Source of the DNA: JBGSUZ01 sp964404895
GTDB taxonomy: Bacteria; Bacillota; Clostridia; Peptostreptococcales; Acidaminobacteraceae
DNA length: 64,000 nucleotides
Direction: 5' to 3'
Assembly (NCBI GenBank): GCA_964404895.1
Contig: CAYOLV010000004.1
Coordinates: 1-64,000, forward strand
Shown here: positions 8,755 to 17,174 of the stretch, piece by piece
Numbering within the stretch: the first letter of the stretch is position 1
Layout of the letters: each line of letters starts with the position of its first letter
Program-made: the position numbers and the translations under genes
Notes under the pieces: model-generated
What the model saw: only the letters and a program-made list of their open reading frames with translations
Told to the model about the DNA's origin: nothing
Databases searched by the model: none

Positions 8755-9879
8755 TTATACCTGTTCGATCAACGACTGATAGAGTTCAATGTATTGATCC
8801 ACTATTGTGGTTTCATTAAAGTGTTCTACAACATGGGCTCTGCCATTCTTAGCAAATTGCTGATGCAGCTCTGTATTTTTTAAGAGAGTAATGGCATTTT
8901 GAGTCATATCGGCTATATCTCCCACCTCTGACAAATACCCTGTTTCACCGTGAACGACTACTTCAGGTATGCCACCTGTTCTTGTGGCTATAACCGGCAC
9001 TTCGCATGACATGGCTTCAAGGGCTACAAGTCCAAAACTTTCTTTTTCTGAAGGCAGCAAGAACAAATCACTACAAGAGAGTAATGATATGACATTATTT
9101 TGCTTTCCTAAAAAATGAACACGGTCTCGCAGATTCATTTCATCTGCAAAATCATAAGCTATTCTAATATCTGGTCCATCTCCAATAAGGAGTAGGTGGG
9201 CAGAGACTTCCGTTAGTATACCGTTAAAGACTTCCATGACGTCCTTGATGCGTTTAACCGGTCTAAAATTGGAAATATGAACGATGATTTTTTCTTCAGT
9301 CGGAATTTTCATACAGCTTCTAACATCGCAAGTACAGACTCTCGTGTATTCGTGAATGTCTACAAAATTGTAAATAGTGCTCAGGGGCGCTGTGATTTTT
9401 AATGTTTCCAGTGTCTGTATTCTCAAACTGTCTGAAACTGCCGTTAACGCATCACAAGCATTAGCGCTAAACTCCGTAATTTCCTTGAGCGCTGGATCTT
9501 CAGACATAATAGTCACATCTGTTCCGTGAAGGGTTGTCACTGTTTTGATTTTGCCCCCTAACATTTCCTTAGCAAGAAATACTGCCGTTGCATGGGGAAC
9601 TGCATAATGAGCATGGAGTATGTCTAGCGACTCTCTCTTGGCAATTTCATAGATTTTATTCGCCAATGCCATAATATATGGCGGATGTTTAAAAACTGGA
9701 TAATTGGGGGTGTCAAAGGCGTGATAATACACGTTGGGATGATATTCACCCAATCGAAAGGGCTTGTCGTAAGTAATAAAATGGACTTCATGTCCACGCT
9801 TCGCCAAGTGAATACCCAGTTCTGTTGCAACGACGCCACTGCCACCATAAGATGGATAACAACAGATTCCTATTTTCAT
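8755..9879 (-). CDS. bshA: N-acetyl-alpha-D-glucosaminyl L-malate synthase
   Basis: First step of bacillithiol synthesis: transfers GlcNAc from UDP-GlcNAc to L-malate. It is a GT4-fold glycosyltransferase of 374 aa, the usual BshA length. The N-terminal KIGICCYPSYGGSGVVATEL and the HAHYAVPHA and TLHGTDVT motifs are specific to BshA rather than general GT4 enzymes; the nucleotide-sugar motif ending EKESFGLVALEAM is in the second Rossmann domain. It is 15 bp downstream of bshC, and the deacetylase for its product (bshB2) is at 61100-61747. Identification is strong on both motif and context. Confidence 0.94.
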   Translation of the reverse strand: MKIGICCYPSYGGSGVVATELGIHLAKRGHEVHFITYDKPFRLGEYHPNVYYHAFDTPNYPVFKHPPYIMALANKIYEIAKRESLDILHAHYAVPHATAVFLAKEMLGGKIKTVTTLHGTDVTIMSEDPALKEITEFSANACDALTAVSDSLRIQTLETLKITAPLSTIYNFVDIHEYTRVCTCDVRSCMKIPTEEKIIVHISNFRPVKRIKDVMEVFNGILTEVSAHLLLIGDGPDIRIAYDFADEMNLRDRVHFLGKQNNVISLLSCSDLFLLPSEKESFGLVALEAMSCEVPVIATRTGGIPEVVVHGETGYLSEVGDIADMTQNAITLLKNTELHQQFAKNGRAHVVEHFNETTIVDQYIELYQSLIEQV

Positions 9880-9894
9880 ATTGCACTTCCTGTT

Positions 9895-11550
9895 CTATAG
9901 TCGAATGATACGATGATGGTGATCTAAGGGTAATTCGTTCAGTAGATAATCAATAAACGAATCTCCTTGTTTACCATAATATTGAATAACACTGAGGGTT
10001 CTTTCTTGAAGTCCCCCTTCAGGTAAAATTTGCATTTCTACATCGTTTAAAGACTTTAAAAGGTCTTTGTGGTTTCTTCTGTGGAAACGATGTGCCTTTT
10101 CTTGCAAATAGGCAATTTGATTTAAAATCATATTTTTGTTCTTCTCGGTAAACTCCAGAATTTCAGGGCTTATTTTTTCAATGTCACTGATTAACTGGTC
10201 ATATCCGCTGCTTACGGTTTGGATATATTTATCAAAGGTGTCATCAATTCGAATATCATCTTTTAAATCTAATACTTTGTCTCTAACCGCTTCTACACCG
10301 CAGATCAGAAATGCTTCAGTTTCTACGTCTAAATTTTCCATCTTCTCAGAAAGTTCTTCAGTAATCACGGTAAAATTCTCTCTTGGATAAATGATCGGCA
10401 TTTTCAAATCAAATTGATCATATACTTTTCCAAGCTGACTGTAATAGGCGATTTCGCCAGGCCCTGCCACATAGGCGATTGTTTTAAACAACATGTCTTG
10501 AACCACAGGTCGTAAAACCACATTGGTACTGAATCGATTCGGTTCATTATTCATGAGTTCTATCAACTCTGAGTCTGAGAAAGTTTCATTGCCGAGTGGA
10601 TGCTGTACTGCCCAGCCTTCGCTTGATTTTTTCAGCGGCAACCGTTCGCCATGGAGATAGAAAAATAAATTGAGTCCGGAGTCATCGAAGTCCAATGAAG
10701 GTTTAAATCCAAGTTCTCTTACTTGATTCGACTGTTCCTGAAGGGCTTGAACGATTTCTCGGTTTGATTTTAGCGCCTGTTCAAACATGGGTGTTTCAAG
10801 TGCTCTAAGTTCATTGAGCATCGGGTCTGCAAACACCAGTCCATGTTCATTGAAAAGCTTCATCATAAGACGGCCGAACCAATTGCTAAGGGTATCGTTT
10901 TCAAGCAAAGTCGTCTGCAGCAAAGTTTGCAAATTTTCAATTTCATCTTGGGACGCTTGGTTCAACAAGGTTTCAACCGTATGATATACCTCAGGTGTCA
11001 CTTTTAAATGCCCTACCGATGCTTTCACCTGATCTTTTAGCTGATTTTCACCAACATATTTTTCAATGGTATCCGAAGGCTTCTTATCAATGGCATATGT
11101 ATTGACTTTGCCGTTTGCAAAATGCTTAAACAAATGAATTTCTTGGAAGTCGTGGTCTTCTGAAGCAATCCAAAAAACAGGAACCACGGGTCTTTCATAT
11201 TCTCTAGACAGTTGCCTAGCTAGTTTAATTGCAGTGATTGCCTTATAGACGGTATAAAGGGCTCCAGTGAAAACGCCCGCTTGTTGCCCTGTGACAATGG
11301 CCAAGGCACCGTTACCCAAAGCTTCAATATTTTTTTCTGTCAGCTCGCCACAGCCTAATTTTTGATTGTAATTTTTTAATACTGCTGCTACTTTTGGGGA
11401 TTCAATCCAAGGTGACTGATTGTCTAGCCAGTCCATTCTGTATTTAAAATCTTCCGGCTTGTTAAAGTTAAGCGGATACAGTTCGTTGACCTTGGGGTCA
11501 TTGTCTACATATGCTTTTGAAACGCCTTTGAAGATTGTGTAGGTACTCAT
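9895..11550 (-). CDS. bshC: Putative cysteine ligase, last step of bacillithiol synthesis
   Basis: BshC (YllA family) adds cysteine to GlcN-malate to finish bacillithiol. The 551-aa protein has the family's N-terminal signature ALAIVTGQQAGVFTGALYTV (residues about 85-104), the PVFWIASEDHDFQEI motif and a long coiled-coil segment toward the C terminus, where QIAYLQEKAHRFHRRNHKDL lies. Length matches characterised BshC proteins (about 540 aa). It is first in the six-gene operon that runs through bshA, a radical SAM gene, a membrane protein, nadK and a TPR gene to the terminator at 4043-4091. Confidence 0.93.
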   Translation of the reverse strand: MSTYTIFKGVSKAYVDNDPKVNELYPLNFNKPEDFKYRMDWLDNQSPWIESPKVAAVLKNYNQKLGCGELTEKNIEALGNGALAIVTGQQAGVFTGALYTVYKAITAIKLARQLSREYERPVVPVFWIASEDHDFQEIHLFKHFANGKVNTYAIDKKPSDTIEKYVGENQLKDQVKASVGHLKVTPEVYHTVETLLNQASQDEIENLQTLLQTTLLENDTLSNWFGRLMMKLFNEHGLVFADPMLNELRALETPMFEQALKSNREIVQALQEQSNQVRELGFKPSLDFDDSGLNLFFYLHGERLPLKKSSEGWAVQHPLGNETFSDSELIELMNNEPNRFSTNVVLRPVVQDMLFKTIAYVAGPGEIAYYSQLGKVYDQFDLKMPIIYPRENFTVITEELSEKMENLDVETEAFLICGVEAVRDKVLDLKDDIRIDDTFDKYIQTVSSGYDQLISDIEKISPEILEFTEKNKNMILNQIAYLQEKAHRFHRRNHKDLLKSLNDVEMQILPEGGLQERTLSVIQYYGKQGDSFIDYLLNELPLDHHHRIIRL

Positions 11551-11605
11551 ATCTCTTTTCCCCTATCTTATATACATGATGTGAAATCCTTCATTCCATC
11601 TTTCT

Positions 11606-11637
11606 ATTATATCATACTCCATTTTGTTCGTCGTCAA
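11606..11637 (-). promoter_or_regulatory. Probable extended -10 promoter of the bshC operon
   Basis: On the minus strand TGATATAAT (11614-11606) forms an extended -10 element. A TTGACG hexamer lies 20 bp upstream, longer than the optimum 17, so the TG extension may compensate. The site lies between the argS terminator and bshC. Confidence 0.5.
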
Positions 11638-11640
11638 TCG

Positions 11641-11685
11641 AAAAAGAAAGGAACCCTGTCGCAATCAAGACAACGACAGGATTCC
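11641..11685 (-). terminator. Intrinsic terminator of argS
   Basis: Minus-strand hairpin with GGAATCCTGTCG / CGACAGGGTTCC arms (one mismatch) and a T-rich tail (TTTCTTTTT). It isolates argS from the downstream bshC operon. Confidence 0.8.
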
Positions 11686-11708
11686 AAATATATTGCATTC
11701 TTTTAATA

Positions 11709-13412
11709 TTACATTCTTTCAGGTGCTTTGACAGAAATCAAGTACAAGCCATTTTTAAGGGTTTGTCTGACGCCGTCTACCAAAGCAATTCTCGCAAAGG
11801 ATAGCGCTTGATCTTCCACCAAAATAGGATGGTCGTGATAGAATCGGTTAAAGGTTTGAGCCAAATCTACAATGTATCTTGTAATTAAGGAAGGTTCATA
11901 TTTTTCACCTGCGTCTACGACAACTTCAGGGAATCTGCGAAGGAGTCTCAAGACTTCTACTTCTGCTTTTTCCTTTAAGAGATTGAAGTCCGCTTGCTCT
12001 GCATTCCAGTTTTGTGGCGCTTTACGAATAACGCTGCAGGCTCTCGCATGAGTGTACTGAACATAAGGTCCCGTTTCCCCTTCAAAGGCCAACGATTTCT
12101 CCCAGGAGAAGGTATAATCTTTGATTCGATTATTAGATAATTCTTGGAAGACGATAGCGCCAATTCCTACAGCTTTGGCTACATCTTCCTTATTCTCAAG
12201 ATTAGGGTTTTTGTCTTCAATGATCTGTCGAGTCTTCTCTACAGCCGTATTCAATACATCTTCTAAGAAGACAATTCTGCCTGAACGAGTAGACATAGAA
12301 CCCTCTTCAAGAGCAACCATTCCAAAATCTACGTGAACACAGTTTTTCACCCATTCATGACCCATAAGCTCTACAATTTTCATCCATTGCTGGAAATGTA
12401 GCTTTTGCGCTGATCCCACCACGTAAATATTCTTATCAAAGTTGTAATGGTTCTTTCTATAGATTGAAGCTGCAATGTCTCGAGTGATATAAAGAGAAGA
12501 ACCATCTTTTTTAGTAATCAATGCCGGTGGCATACCGTATGGCTCTAAGTCTACGATTTCTGCGCCTTCAGAAGCCTTCATTAGTCCTTTGTCTCTCATT
12601 TCTGTCAATACTGCAGGCATTTTGTCTGAGTAAAAACTTTCTCCTGCATAAGAGTCAAAATGAACATCTAACATGCCGTAGACACGGTCAAACTCTTTTA
12701 AGCTGACTTCTCTGAACCATGACCAAAGCTCATATGCCTCTGGATCATTTTCTTCAAGTTTCTTGAACCAAGCTCTTGCTTCATCGTCGTAAGATGGGTC
12801 ATTTTCAGCAAGTTCATGGAATTTGACGTAAAGCGTTAAGAGTTCAGGAATTGGATTTGCCTCCACCAATTCTTTATTACCCCATTTTTTATAAGCCACA
12901 ATCAATTTGCCGAACTGTGTGCCATAATCCCCGAGATGGTTGATCCCAACTGTTTCATAACCTAAAAATTGATGTATGCGATAAAGGGCATTCCCAATCA
13001 TTGTTGAACGGATATGTCCCATGTGGAAAGGTTTTGCAATGTTAGTAGAAGAAAACTCTACAATCGCTTTTTGCCCGTTCCCTAAAGTCGATGAACCAAA
13101 TTTGTCCTTTTCTTCTTGAATCGCCATCAATACTGATTTTGCTAAAAAGCCTTTATTGAAGGTAAAATTAATATACCCCGCTACGGCATCTACGTGTTCT
13201 ATTACTTCGTTAGGCTCCATTTGTCCTGCAATTTCAGTCGCAATGACAGGTGGTGCTTTTCTCAAAGTTTTTGCCAATTTGAAGCAAGGAAAGGCTAAAT
13301 CCCCCATTTCTGGATTCTTAGGAATTTCTAAGGATGATTGGACTTCTTCAATGTTGAGTCCCTCAGTATGTTGCATGATCATTGACGCTACAGATTTTTT
13401 AAAATCAAACAT
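11709..13412 (-). CDS. argS: Arginyl-tRNA synthetase
   Basis: Class I aminoacyl-tRNA synthetase charging tRNA-Arg. The 567-aa protein has the N-terminal Add-1 domain, the HIGH-type signature in IAKPFHMGHIRST (residues around 123-135), and the C-terminal DALR anticodon-binding domain ending in LYLISVKAPERM, a family hallmark. A canonical KMSKS is replaced by MSTRSG, as in many ArgRS enzymes. Expression is controlled by an Arg-specific T-box leader at 13493-13737. Confidence 0.97.
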   Translation of the reverse strand: MFDFKKSVASMIMQHTEGLNIEEVQSSLEIPKNPEMGDLAFPCFKLAKTLRKAPPVIATEIAGQMEPNEVIEHVDAVAGYINFTFNKGFLAKSVLMAIQEEKDKFGSSTLGNGQKAIVEFSSTNIAKPFHMGHIRSTMIGNALYRIHQFLGYETVGINHLGDYGTQFGKLIVAYKKWGNKELVEANPIPELLTLYVKFHELAENDPSYDDEARAWFKKLEENDPEAYELWSWFREVSLKEFDRVYGMLDVHFDSYAGESFYSDKMPAVLTEMRDKGLMKASEGAEIVDLEPYGMPPALITKKDGSSLYITRDIAASIYRKNHYNFDKNIYVVGSAQKLHFQQWMKIVELMGHEWVKNCVHVDFGMVALEEGSMSTRSGRIVFLEDVLNTAVEKTRQIIEDKNPNLENKEDVAKAVGIGAIVFQELSNNRIKDYTFSWEKSLAFEGETGPYVQYTHARACSVIRKAPQNWNAEQADFNLLKEKAEVEVLRLLRRFPEVVVDAGEKYEPSLITRYIVDLAQTFNRFYHDHPILVEDQALSFARIALVDGVRQTLKNGLYLISVKAPERM

Positions 13413-13492
13413 GATGATTCCTCCTGTCTATTATTATGATATTTTTATTCAAGATTAAACCAAAACTCGGTTGACCTTTGGTTTCACGCAAA

Positions 13493-13737
13493 AAAACGCC
13501 CCATATCTGACAGTTCAGATAGAGACGAATCATTCCGCGTTACCACTCTAATTGGTTTTTTCAAACCCACTCAAACCCTATAACGGTGGGTGCCGTTCAA
13601 ACTACTCCCTTTCGGTTTTGCATGAAATCTCAAAGGTGCGCTTCAACATCAATTCACATCGGACTTACACCGGCTCCGACTCGCTTTAGTGAGGTTTGAT
13701 CTTTACTGTCCTTCTCATCGATACAGTTATTCAACTT
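13493..13737 (-). promoter_or_regulatory. T-box riboswitch, arginine-specific, upstream of argS
   Basis: Minus-strand leader with the T-box core AGAGTGGTAACGCGG (13549-13535), complementary to the uncharged tRNA acceptor end. A terminator follows, with perfect TATCTGA/TCAGATA inner arms and a T run at 13491-13497. In Stem I the specifier region reads GAAG-CGC-ACC, with the arginine codon CGC at 13640-13638 followed by a purine. The same layout appears in the other three T-boxes of the window. It should allow argS transcription when uncharged tRNA-Arg accumulates. Confidence 0.93.
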
Positions 13738-13743
13738 TGAAAG

Positions 13744-13772
13744 ATTATATCATGAAGTTGATGGATGGTCAA
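13744..13772 (-). promoter_or_regulatory. Promoter of the argS T-box transcript
   Basis: Minus-strand TTGACC (13772-13767), 17-bp spacer, TATAAT (13749-13744), directly before the T-box. It overlaps the divergent promoter of the rhomboid gene. Confidence 0.87.
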
Positions 13773-13786
13773 TTTTTTGTTATTAT
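13758..13786 (+). promoter_or_regulatory. Promoter of the rhomboid gene
   Basis: Plus-strand TTGATG (13758-13763), 17-bp spacer, TATTAT (13781-13786). It shares 15 bp with the opposing argS promoter, so polymerase binding at the two is likely mutually exclusive. Confidence 0.65.
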
Positions 13787-13811
13787 CTTTTTTATAGAAA
13801 GGATGTCGCCT

Positions 13812-14678
13812 ATGATAGCAGACCGTATTAAGAAACCCATATTTTTAAGTCATATCCTCATCGCCATAAATGTGATCATTTTTATGCTCATGTGGCTAGT
13901 CGATCACGACATTTCCAGCATGACGCTTATTCATTTTGGTGCCAAAGCTAACTTTATGATTGTGGACGGAGAATGGTTCCGATTGATTACACCCATGTTC
14001 TTGCATGTGGACTTCTTCCATTTATTGTTCAACTCTATGGCCTTAGCCTCATTTGGGACGGAAACTGAAATGATTTTTGGAAAAAGAAAATTCCTGATCA
14101 TTTACTTTGTTTCAGGCATTGCAGGGAGTATTGGCAGTTTAATATTTAGTCAAAGTATTTCAGCAGGTGCCTCAGGCGCTATTTTCGGACTGATTGGGGC
14201 TAATATTTATTTGCTCACTTTGAATAAGGACATGTACAAAAGAGTTTTTGGGAATAGCATTTTATTCCTCATTGTGATTAACTTGATTTACGGTATTTCA
14301 AATCCTCTCATCGATGACAGCGCTCATATTGCAGGGTTCGTTGGTGGGTTTTTAGTGACTTGGAGTTTAGGCTATATGAACCAAACCGTCTTCACTTGGA
14401 AAAACCATTTGGCAAGAGTCGCACTCATCGGCTTACTGGTTGGAGGGATAGGTTATGGCTATTTGAGTAATATAGGGACTGAAAATTATTATTTATTTAA
14501 GGGATCTTATTACCTGAATGAAAACGATGCCTATAATGCCAAAATGACCTTTACTGAAGCCGCCAAGCGCTACCCGGACAACGCTGAGTTTAAAACGGTT
14601 TTAACGCAGATTGAAGAGTACTTGAATACACTTAACGGTTCTGGGACTGAAACCAACTCTGGTTCAAACTCAAATTGA
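13812..14678 (+). CDS. Rhomboid-family intramembrane serine protease with C-terminal TPR-like tail
   Basis: A 288-aa membrane protease cleaving single-pass membrane proteins within the bilayer. Catalytic residues are visible: HLLFN (H70, N74) in the oxyanion segment, serine S121 in GASGAIFG and histidine H172 in AHIAGFVGG. Six to seven hydrophobic segments are present. The last 55 residues (YYLNENDAYNAKMTFTEAAK onward) form a TPR-like helical pair, as in B. subtilis GluP/YqgP. The start at 13812 has AAAGG nine nt upstream; longer frames would begin inside the promoter. It is transcribed alone and ends at a bidirectional terminator. The substrate is unknown. Confidence 0.9.
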   Translation: MIADRIKKPIFLSHILIAINVIIFMLMWLVDHDISSMTLIHFGAKANFMIVDGEWFRLITPMFLHVDFFHLLFNSMALASFGTETEMIFGKRKFLIIYFVSGIAGSIGSLIFSQSISAGASGAIFGLIGANIYLLTLNKDMYKRVFGNSILFLIVINLIYGISNPLIDDSAHIAGFVGGFLVTWSLGYMNQTVFTWKNHLARVALIGLLVGGIGYGYLSNIGTENYYLFKGSYYLNENDAYNAKMTFTEAAKRYPDNAEFKTVLTQIEEYLNTLNGSGTETNSGSNSN

Positions 14679-14701
14679 TATTACAATATTGCAGTCATTA
14701 A

Positions 14702-14752
14702 AAAGCGTCTGCCTTACAACAAATATGTTGATGAGGCAGACGCTTTATTTTT
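14702..14752. terminator. Bidirectional terminator between the rhomboid gene and mutS2
   Basis: Arms AAAGCGTCTGCC / GGCAGACGCTTT, with an inner CAACA/TGTTG extension, followed by TATTTTTAT on the plus strand and a short T run on the minus strand. It serves two convergent genes. Confidence 0.88.
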
Positions 14753-14769
14753 ATAAATATTTCTGATTT

Positions 14770-17142
14770 TTATTTAAGTTCTACTACAGTTACCCCAAGT
14801 CCACCTTCGCCATAAGCACCTTGTCGGTAAGTTTTAATATGGTTGTGAGATCTAAAGAATTGTTGGAGCCCTGCTTTTAACGCGCCTGTGCCTACGCCAT
14901 GAATGATTCTCACCGTTTCATGATGGGACAAATAAGCTTCGTCTAGGTATTTATCCAACACCACAATGGCTTCTTCAACGTTTAAGCCTCTCAAATCTAC
15001 TTCGCTCTTGACACTGGTCATGCGCATGCCAGTACTACGATTGCTTTGCTTACTTGGCTTCTTTTCAGCGTAAGATTCAGCCAATTTTAATTGAGAAATA
15101 TTGATACTCAGACTCATAATGCCTACCTGAACAGTCAAATCTCCATTTTTGTCAGGCACGGTGGTCACTGACCCTACTTGATTTAAGGATACAACTTTCA
15201 CACTATCGCCTAATTTCAAGCTTTTCGGAATATCGCTGTACACGTAGTCTTCTTCATCTGTTTGCAAGGCATTTAGCCCATCAAGGTCAGACTTCACTTT
15301 GCGTCTGATTTCTTCGACCCGTTTGCTGTCGCCCTTTTTCATTTCATTTCCAATTTGACGAAGTTCTTTTGCGATTTCGTCAGCTTGTTCTTTTGCCTCT
15401 TTAAGGACTTTTCGGGCATCTTCCTTGGCTTGATCAAGAATTTTTTCCTTTTGGGCATTCAGTCGATCTTCTCGTTCTGAAAGCTTTTTCTTCAATTGCT
15501 CTGCATCTAGACGCAGGCGAATCGCAAGATCTCTGTCGTCATCTGCTTCTTTCCTGCTCTTTTCTATATTTGCTAAAATCTCTTCAAAGACGATGTCTTC
15601 TGTGGCAATCATCTTCTTAGCTTCATCAATAATTTCGCCGCTAAGGCCTAATTTTCTTGAGATTTCAAAGGCATTCGATTTACCTGGAACACCAATGAGC
15701 AATCTGTAGGTCGGGCTTAAGGTTTCTACATTGAATTCAACCGATGCGTTTTCAACGCCTTCAGTAATAAGGGCATATTCTTTCAGCTCACTGTAATGTG
15801 TCGTTGCAATCGTTGTGACTTGCCAGCGGTAAAGCTTATCCAGAATAGCTTTAGCAAGTGCCGCACCTTCCGTCGGATCAGTCCCTGCACCTAGTTCATC
15901 AAAGAGAACCAAACTGTTTTTGCTGGCATTGTTCATGATTTCAACGATATTGGTCATATGTGAAGAGAATGTACTGAGACTTTGCTCAATAGACTGCTCA
16001 TCCCCAATATCTGCGTAAATGCCATCAAAAATAGCCATTTTAGTCCCGTAATCTGCAGGGACATGCAGTCCGCTTTGCATCATTAAAGTAAGCAGTCCCA
16101 CTGTTTTCAGAGTTACAGTTTTACCGCCGGTATTGGGTCCTGTAATGAGCAAGGTTTTGAAATGCTCCCCAATCCAAAAGTTGGAAGGTACAACGGATCT
16201 TGCATCCAGCAAGGGATGGCGACCATTTTTTAGACGCACTTTACCCTCTTTATTAATTTCAGGCTCAACCGCTTTCATGTTAAGTGCCAATTTACCCTTT
16301 GCAAAAATAAAGTCTAGAGTTTGAAGAATTTCTTGATTGACCCGAATGCCGCCTGTGTAGTCACCCACCATTGCAGTAAGCTCTGTCAGGATTTTTTCGA
16401 TCTCAGCTTGTTCTTTAAGCTTGAGTTCTCTAAGTTCATTATTGAGTTCTACCACTGCAAAAGGTTCAATATAGAGGGTCGATCCACTGGAAGATTGATC
16501 ATGGACGAGTCCCTTAATCATACCCTTGTACTCGCTTTTAACCGGTACCACGAAGCGGTCTTGTCGAATAGTGACTAGAGAATCTTGGAGGAACTTTTTA
16601 GTCTCCTGATCTCTGACCAAGTGCTCCAACTTACTTTTTACTGACTGATGCTTGTTTTCCATTTCTCTTCGAATCTTACGAAGGGTTGGGCTGGCATTGT
16701 CAGAAATTTGATTTTCACCAATAATGGCTGTATTAATTGGATCTTCTACATTTTTAAGTGGTGTGATTTGCTCTGCAAACCCTTTGAGCATTGGAAATGC
16801 AGTAGAATCTCCAATGGATTTCAGTAGGTAGTTCTTTATGTTTCTACCCGTTCTTAAAGTATCTGATACCTGCAACAACTGGGTTGGAGACATAAAACTT
16901 CCGATTTCAGCAATTTTTACATGGTTTTTCAAATCCAATATGGGGCCAAATGGGGGTGCGCTAAACTTGATGAGCAACTCCACCGCTTCACTGGTTTCTT
17001 TGATGCCAAACTCAATGGTGTCTACATCATTTGAAGGTGTCAGCTGTTGGCACAATTCTTTTCCCAGTTGAGAAGTCGCCTCACTGGTCAATTTATCAAT
17101 GATTTTATGATATTCTAATACGCGCAATGATTTTTCATTCAT
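14770..17142 (-). CDS. mutS2: MutS2 (ATPase with Smr nuclease domain)
   Basis: MutS paralogue of 790 aa without the mismatch-recognition domain. Walker A GPNTGGKT is at residues 335-342, the ABC signature and Walker B follow (LSTFSSHM, LVLFDELGAGTDPTEG), then a coiled coil of about 130 residues, and a C-terminal Smr domain (EVDLRGLNVEEA, HGVGTGALK). MutS2 suppresses recombination in some species and in B. subtilis acts on collided ribosomes. The ATG at 17142 with GAGAGGTG upstream is preferred over a GTG at 17151. It lies 32 bp downstream of the U32 gene, so co-transcription is likely. Confidence 0.95.
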   Translation of the reverse strand: MNEKSLRVLEYHKIIDKLTSEATSQLGKELCQQLTPSNDVDTIEFGIKETSEAVELLIKFSAPPFGPILDLKNHVKIAEIGSFMSPTQLLQVSDTLRTGRNIKNYLLKSIGDSTAFPMLKGFAEQITPLKNVEDPINTAIIGENQISDNASPTLRKIRREMENKHQSVKSKLEHLVRDQETKKFLQDSLVTIRQDRFVVPVKSEYKGMIKGLVHDQSSSGSTLYIEPFAVVELNNELRELKLKEQAEIEKILTELTAMVGDYTGGIRVNQEILQTLDFIFAKGKLALNMKAVEPEINKEGKVRLKNGRHPLLDARSVVPSNFWIGEHFKTLLITGPNTGGKTVTLKTVGLLTLMMQSGLHVPADYGTKMAIFDGIYADIGDEQSIEQSLSTFSSHMTNIVEIMNNASKNSLVLFDELGAGTDPTEGAALAKAILDKLYRWQVTTIATTHYSELKEYALITEGVENASVEFNVETLSPTYRLLIGVPGKSNAFEISRKLGLSGEIIDEAKKMIATEDIVFEEILANIEKSRKEADDDRDLAIRLRLDAEQLKKKLSEREDRLNAQKEKILDQAKEDARKVLKEAKEQADEIAKELRQIGNEMKKGDSKRVEEIRRKVKSDLDGLNALQTDEEDYVYSDIPKSLKLGDSVKVVSLNQVGSVTTVPDKNGDLTVQVGIMSLSINISQLKLAESYAEKKPSKQSNRSTGMRMTSVKSEVDLRGLNVEEAIVVLDKYLDEAYLSHHETVRIIHGVGTGALKAGLQQFFRSHNHIKTYRQGAYGEGGLGVTVVELK

Positions 17143-17174
17143 TTTAATCACCTCTCACTGCTGATGATGACGGG

